Shown: in pieces, positions 5,696-9,061 of the stretch
Position numbering within the stretch: position 1 is the first letter of the stretch
Layout of the letters: every line of letters begins with the position of its first letter
Source of the DNA: Ornithinimicrobium sp.
GTDB lineage: Bacteria; Actinomycetota; Actinomycetes; Actinomycetales; Dermatophilaceae
Assembly: GCA_030145965.1 (NCBI GenBank)
Contig: JASKZT010000282.1
Coordinates: 1-9,061, forward strand
Length of the DNA stretch: 9,061 nucleotides
Direction: 5' to 3'
Notes under the pieces: generated by a model
The model's database searches: none
What the model was told of the DNA's origin: nothing
Seen by the model: only the letters and a program-made list of their open reading frames with translations
Translations under genes and position numbers: made by a program

Positions 5696-7630
5696 GTGGC
5701 CCAGCCCGACCGCCTCCGTGCCTCCGCCCTCCGGCGGACCCTCGGCCTGCTGCGACCGCACCTGCCCGGGCAGCGCCTGCTGCTCGCCGGCGGCAGCGGC
5801 CTGCTCCTGCTCGAGGTCCTCTGGCGGGTGCTCGAGCCGTGGCCGACCAAGCTCGTCGTGGACGCCGTCACCCGCAGCCTCGGTGCCGACCTGGGCGAGG
5901 CCGGCCCGCCGGCGAGCCTGCAGCTGCTCCTCGCCTGCGCCCTCGGGACCGTCTCGATCATCGGGATGCGGGCGGTGTGCAACTACGGCGCGACCGTGAT
6001 GTTCGCCCTGGGCGGGTCGCGGGTGGCGACCCAGCTGCGGGCGCGGGTCTTCGACCACGTGCAGTCGCTGTCGCGCAGCTACCACGGCTCCTCGCGCTCC
6101 GGCGACGTCGTGCAGCGGCTGGTCTCCGACGTCGGCCGCCTGCAGGAGGTCGGGATCACGGCCGGTATGCCGCTCGTCGTCAACGTCGTCACCCTCGTGG
6201 CGATGCTCGGCGTGCTGACCTGGATCGACCCGGTCATGGCGCTCGTCGCCCTCGTCGCGGTCGTGCTGTTCCTGCTCTTCTCGCGCACCTCGACCGGCAA
6301 GATCACCCAGGCCTCGCGCCGGACGCGGCGCAGCGAGGGCGACCTCGCCAGCATCGCCCAGGAGACGCTGGCCGGGATGACCCACGTGCAGGCCTACGGC
6401 ATGGAGCACGACCGGGCGCGGCACTTCGGCGGGTCCAACCAGCGCTCGCTCAAGGACGGCGTGCAGGCGCGTCGGCTGGCGGCCGGGCTGGAGCGGCGCA
6501 CGGACGTGCTCGTCGGCCTGTCCACCGCGGCCGTGCTCTTCCTCGGCGGCTCGCGGGTGCTCGGCGGGGCGATGACGCCCGGCGACCTCGTCGTCGTGCT
6601 CACCTACCTCAAGACCGCGATGAAGCCCCTGCGCGACCTCGCGAAGTACACCGGCCGCATCGCCCGGGCCACCGCGTCCGGGGAGCGCGTCGCCGACCTG
6701 CTCGACGTGCGCCCCGACATCGTCTCGCCGGCCGAGCCTGTGCGGCCGTGGCGCGTGCGCGGCGAGGTGCGGCTCTCGGCGGTCTCGCTCGCCTACGAGC
6801 CCGGCGTGCCGGTGCTGCGCGGCCTCGACCTGCGCGTCGGGGCGGGCGAGCACGTAGCCGTCGTCGGGCCCTCCGGCTCGGGCAAGTCGACCGTGGCCGC
6901 GCTGCTGCTGCGCCTGCTCGACCCGGACGAGGGGCGGGTGGCGCTGGACGGCGTCGACGTGCGCCACACCGACCTGGCGTGGCTGCGCAGCCAGGTCGCC
7001 CTCGTGCAGCAGGACGCGGTGCTCTTCAGCGGCACGATCGCCGACAACATCCGTCAGGGGCGCCCGGACGCCACCGACGCGCAGGTCGAGGAGGCGGCCC
7101 GGCTGGCCCGCGTCACGCCGTTCACCGACGCCCTGCCCGAGGGGCTGGGAGCCCCGGTGACCGAGCGCGGCAGCAACCTCTCCGGCGGCCAGCGGCAGCG
7201 GATCTCCCTGGCCAGGGCGTTCCTGCGCGACGCGCCGGTGCTCGTGCTCGACGAGCCGACGACCGGGCTGGACCCCGACAACGTGGCGCTGGTCACCGAG
7301 GCCATCGCCGACCTCGCCCGGGGCCGGACCACCGTCGTCATCACGCACGACGCCGACACCGCCCGGCAGGCCGGGCGCGTGGTCGTCGTCGAGCACGGCC
7401 GGGTGACGTGGGAGGGGAACCCGCTCGACGCGCCGCTGGAGAGGGTGCTCGAGGAGGACGACGAGGATGCCGGGGATGCCGGTGCGGGCACGGAGGGTGA
7501 CGACGGGGAGGAGCCCGAGACCCCTGCGGGCCGTCCCGCCGACGCCCTCGTCGAGGATGCCGAGGTGACCGCGCCGGTCCCGGTGCGCTCCTCGCCCACC
7601 GTGCCGATCCCGCTGCGGAGCGTCTCGTGA
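5696..7630 (+). CDS. ABC transporter half-exporter, fused permease and ATPase (type IV fold)
   Basis: A predicted 644-residue inner-membrane half-transporter, expected to work as a dimer and export a substrate using ATP. The N-terminal membrane domain (about 1-330) has hydrophobic segments near 27-45, 74-95, 155-177, 178-196, 270-290 and 296-308. The ATPase domain follows at about 355-580, with all key motifs intact: Walker A GPSGSGKST (391-399), Q-loop VQQD (437-440), signature LSGGQ (495-499), Walker B VLVLDEP (515-521), D-loop GLD (524-526) and switch His551. A tail of some 60 residues follows, strongly acidic at 585-608 (EEDDEDAGDAGAGTEGDDGEE), which is not part of the ABC fold. No peptidase or signal-peptide domain is present. 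Placement after three glycosyltransferases suggests a glycosylated substrate; a lipid or drug exporter is the alternative. The GTG start has AAGGGA 5 bases upstream. Its stop overlaps the next gene (GTGA). Confidence 0.95.
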   Translation: MAQPDRLRASALRRTLGLLRPHLPGQRLLLAGGSGLLLLEVLWRVLEPWPTKLVVDAVTRSLGADLGEAGPPASLQLLLACALGTVSIIGMRAVCNYGATVMFALGGSRVATQLRARVFDHVQSLSRSYHGSSRSGDVVQRLVSDVGRLQEVGITAGMPLVVNVVTLVAMLGVLTWIDPVMALVALVAVVLFLLFSRTSTGKITQASRRTRRSEGDLASIAQETLAGMTHVQAYGMEHDRARHFGGSNQRSLKDGVQARRLAAGLERRTDVLVGLSTAAVLFLGGSRVLGGAMTPGDLVVVLTYLKTAMKPLRDLAKYTGRIARATASGERVADLLDVRPDIVSPAEPVRPWRVRGEVRLSAVSLAYEPGVPVLRGLDLRVGAGEHVAVVGPSGSGKSTVAALLLRLLDPDEGRVALDGVDVRHTDLAWLRSQVALVQQDAVLFSGTIADNIRQGRPDATDAQVEEAARLARVTPFTDALPEGLGAPVTERGSNLSGGQRQRISLARAFLRDAPVLVLDEPTTGLDPDNVALVTEAIADLARGRTTVVITHDADTARQAGRVVVVEHGRVTWEGNPLDAPLERVLEEDDEDAGDAGAGTEGDDGEEPETPAGRPADALVEDAEVTAPVPVRSSPTVPIPLRSVS

Positions 7631-8853
7631 GCCTCGCCGACGCCGGTCTCGCCCTCGTCCTCGAGCCGGTTCGGCTCAGCGAGGTCGTGGGCCACGAGGT
7701 CAGCGCCACCCACCTGCGGCCCAAGCTCGGCGTCTCGACCGCGGCCGCGCTGGTCGACGGGCACGGCGCTCCGTGGGGCTGGGTGCGCACGCTGACCGGG
7801 AAGGCCGTCGCCAAGGCCGCCAAGGCGCGCACCGGGGCCGAGGAGGTGGGGCTGGGTGACCACGTGGGGCAGGCCGAGCTGGCCGGGCGCGACACCGTCG
7901 TGCAGTGGGGCCCGCTCGCGACCGACCCGCGCCTGGCCCGCCGGCTCGCGCTCCTCGACCTCGCGCAGGTCGAGGTGCTGCGGCACAACCCCCTGCGCCG
8001 CCTCGTGGGGCGGGTCTCGCCGCACGACCTCGTCGTGCGGGTCACCGCCGACGACCACCGCGACCGGCTGACCAGCCTGGTCGGCGCGCTGTCCACCGCG
8101 GGCGTGCCGGTCGTGCCGCCCGCGCGCGACCTGCCCGCCGGGCTGCCCCGCGGGCGGGGCGTCACGTGGTGGCCGTGGGTGGAGGGTGCCGACGCGACCT
8201 CCGTCGGCGCTCGTGGCGGCGCGGCCGACCCCGGTGCGCAGGAGTCGCTGCGGATGGTGGGCCGGCTCGCCGGCCGGCTCCACGCGGTCGACCCCGGCGG
8301 CCTGCCGGCGCTGCCGACCCGGGGCTGGGACGAGCTGCGCGCCGCGGCGGTCTCCTCCGTCGAGCTCCTCGAGACCGTCTCCCCCGGGACCGCCGGCAGC
8401 GCCCGGCGGGTGCTGGACCGGCTTCCGGTCGAGGGGGCCGGGGGCCACGGGCCACGGGTCGTCTGCCATGGCGACCTCTCCCTCGACCAGGTCCTCCTCC
8501 GGGCCGACGGCGGGGTGGTCCTCACCGACTTCGACCGGGCCGCGCTGGCGCCGGCGGCGCTGGACCTCGCCACGCTGGCCGCGGTCGAGCTCGTCCGGTC
8601 CGTGGGGCTCGCCGAGGGCCGTGACCGGCTCGACCTCGTCGCGCAGGGGTATGCCGAGCAGACGGGCGCCCCGCCGTCCGCGCCGGGCCGGTGGGTGGCG
8701 GCCGTGCTGCTCGCCCGGGCCGTCGAGCCGTGGCGGCAGCAGGTGCCCGGGTGGCCCGGAGAGACCGTGCGGCGCGCCCTCCTGGCCGGGCAGGCGCTCG
8801 AGCGCGAGGACGTCTGGGCGCGGCCCGTGCCCGAGCTGGCGGGGACACCGTGA
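7627..8853 (+). CDS. APH-fold phosphotransferase
   Basis: A predicted 408-residue cytosolic kinase of the aminoglycoside-phosphotransferase/choline-kinase superfamily. The catalytic loop is VVCHGDLSLDQVLL (278-291), with Asp283 the expected base. The metal-binding motif is LTDFDRA (299-305). GRLAGRLHAVDP (212-223) matches the helix before the core. The N-lobe motif reads EVLRHNPLRRLVGRV (116-130), where many relatives have YKPGRR. The catalytic-loop residue that is usually Asn is Gln288 here. The substrate is unknown: drug, sugar (maltokinase-like) or choline-type acceptors are all possible for this fold. Being inside a transferase/exporter train, phosphorylation of a sugar precursor or of the cluster product is more likely than drug resistance. 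The GTG start overlaps the ABC stop by 4 bases and has GGAG 6 bases upstream. It overlaps the next start in the same way. Confidence 0.9.
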   Translation: MSLADAGLALVLEPVRLSEVVGHEVSATHLRPKLGVSTAAALVDGHGAPWGWVRTLTGKAVAKAAKARTGAEEVGLGDHVGQAELAGRDTVVQWGPLATDPRLARRLALLDLAQVEVLRHNPLRRLVGRVSPHDLVVRVTADDHRDRLTSLVGALSTAGVPVVPPARDLPAGLPRGRGVTWWPWVEGADATSVGARGGAADPGAQESLRMVGRLAGRLHAVDPGGLPALPTRGWDELRAAAVSSVELLETVSPGTAGSARRVLDRLPVEGAGGHGPRVVCHGDLSLDQVLLRADGGVVLTDFDRAALAPAALDLATLAAVELVRSVGLAEGRDRLDLVAQGYAEQTGAPPSAPGRWVAAVLLARAVEPWRQQVPGWPGETVRRALLAGQALEREDVWARPVPELAGTP

Positions 8854-9061
8854 GCGGGGACGCTGCCGCGCGGACCGTCGCGCCGCCCTGGCTCGTGCCC
8901 GCCCAGGTCGCCGCGGGCGGGGACGTCGTGACCGTCGCCCGCGCCTGGCCGACCGTCGCCCGGGACGGCGGTGTCTCGGTGACCGTCGAGGGGCGCGACG
9001 CGCTCGGCCGGCTGCGGGCCGGGGTCGTCCGGCGCGACGGTCGGGCGGAGCTGCTCCCGAG
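8850..9061 (+). CDS. N-terminal fragment of unidentified protein, possibly a second APH-like kinase (3' end outside window)
   Basis: The GTG at 8850 overlaps the preceding stop by 4 bases, and the frame stays open to the window edge, giving 70 residues. The visible part starts MSGDAAARTVAPPWLVPAQV and goes on to VSVTVEGRDALGRLRAGVVRRDGRAELLP. It has no signal peptide, membrane segment or recognisable motif. The later stretch has the shape of the N-lobe strands seen before the DP-L segment in the preceding phosphotransferase (compare its residues 48-103), so a divergent tandem paralogue is possible. That is a weak, context-led guess. Purine-rich GGCGGGGA lies about 5-12 bases upstream. The call as a real gene is firm because of the overlap and codon pattern; the function is open. 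Confidence 0.6.
   Translation, partial: MSGDAAARTVAPPWLVPAQVAAGGDVVTVARAWPTVARDGGVSVTVEGRDALGRLRAGVVRRDGRAELLP

Larger units (their letters stand above)
1934..9061 (+). other. predicted glycosyltransferase/exporter/kinase operon, continuing past the window
   Basis: Six plus-strand genes run in one direction. The junctions are a 17-base overlap, a 4-base GTGA overlap, a 51-base gap, then two more 4-base GTGA overlaps. Such spacing indicates co-transcription and translational coupling of at least the genes from 5696 onward and of the three transferases. The combination of three dissimilar sugar transferases, one ABC exporter and one or two APH-fold kinases suggests a dedicated glycoconjugate synthesis and export pathway. 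That reading is inference from context; no product can be named. Confidence 0.75.

Noticed and set aside
3299..7396. A 1365-codon open frame on the minus strand spanning four plus-strand genes
   Set aside because: Its translation is Arg/Gly/His/Val-rich with no domain, and it is antisense to genes with intact motifs. Long antisense frames are expected in DNA this GC-rich.
7468..7570. GATGCCG repeats as a mobile-element or CRISPR-like repeat
   Set aside because: The units are short, unevenly spaced and explained by Asp-Ala-Gly coding in the acidic tail of the ABC protein.
7627..8853. Reading the phosphotransferase as an antibiotic resistance gene
   Set aside because: The APH fold is shared with many sugar and choline kinases, and the operon context favours a biosynthetic role. 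Nothing in the sequence points to a drug substrate.

Overview
The window comes from a very GC-rich chromosome. Third codon positions are almost always G or C, GTG starts are common and genes are tightly packed, which points to an actinobacterium. The DUF5996 and UBP-zinc-finger pair and the repeated word GGTATGCC would fit Micrococcales, possibly the Intrasporangiaceae/Ornithinimicrobium group. That placement is an inference and was not tested by any search.

Layout. (1) Positions 1-540 (+) hold the last 179 codons of an OmpR/PhoB-type response regulator. (2) Converging on it with a 4-base gap is a minus-strand pair, 1794-545: a small UBP-type zinc-finger protein translationally coupled to a DUF5996 protein. 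(3) Positions 1795-1933 are a 139-base divergent regulatory region with two inverted repeats and a repeated GTCATGAG word. (4) From 1934 to the right edge runs one plus-strand gene train: a MurG-like (COG4671-type) glycosyltransferase, two GT4-family glycosyltransferases, an ABC exporter half-transporter, an APH-fold phosphotransferase, and the start of a further gene that may be a second, divergent APH-like protein. Junctions in the train overlap by 17 or 4 bases. The single gap, 51 C-rich bases, lies before the ABC gene.

How the genes may work together. Three different cytosolic sugar transferases, a membrane ATP-driven exporter and one or two small-molecule kinases in one transcript suggest a dedicated pathway. 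It could build a glycoconjugate (glycolipid, oligosaccharide or glycosylated metabolite), export it, and supply or modify a sugar or acceptor by phosphorylation. No polymerase, flippase, lipid-carrier initiating transferase, NRPS/PKS or nucleotide-sugar enzyme lies inside the window, so the product cannot be named. This train is the best candidate here for an undescribed system. The left-hand genes look like ordinary chromosomal housekeeping or accessory genes. No rRNA, tRNA, CRISPR array, insertion sequence or phage gene was seen.
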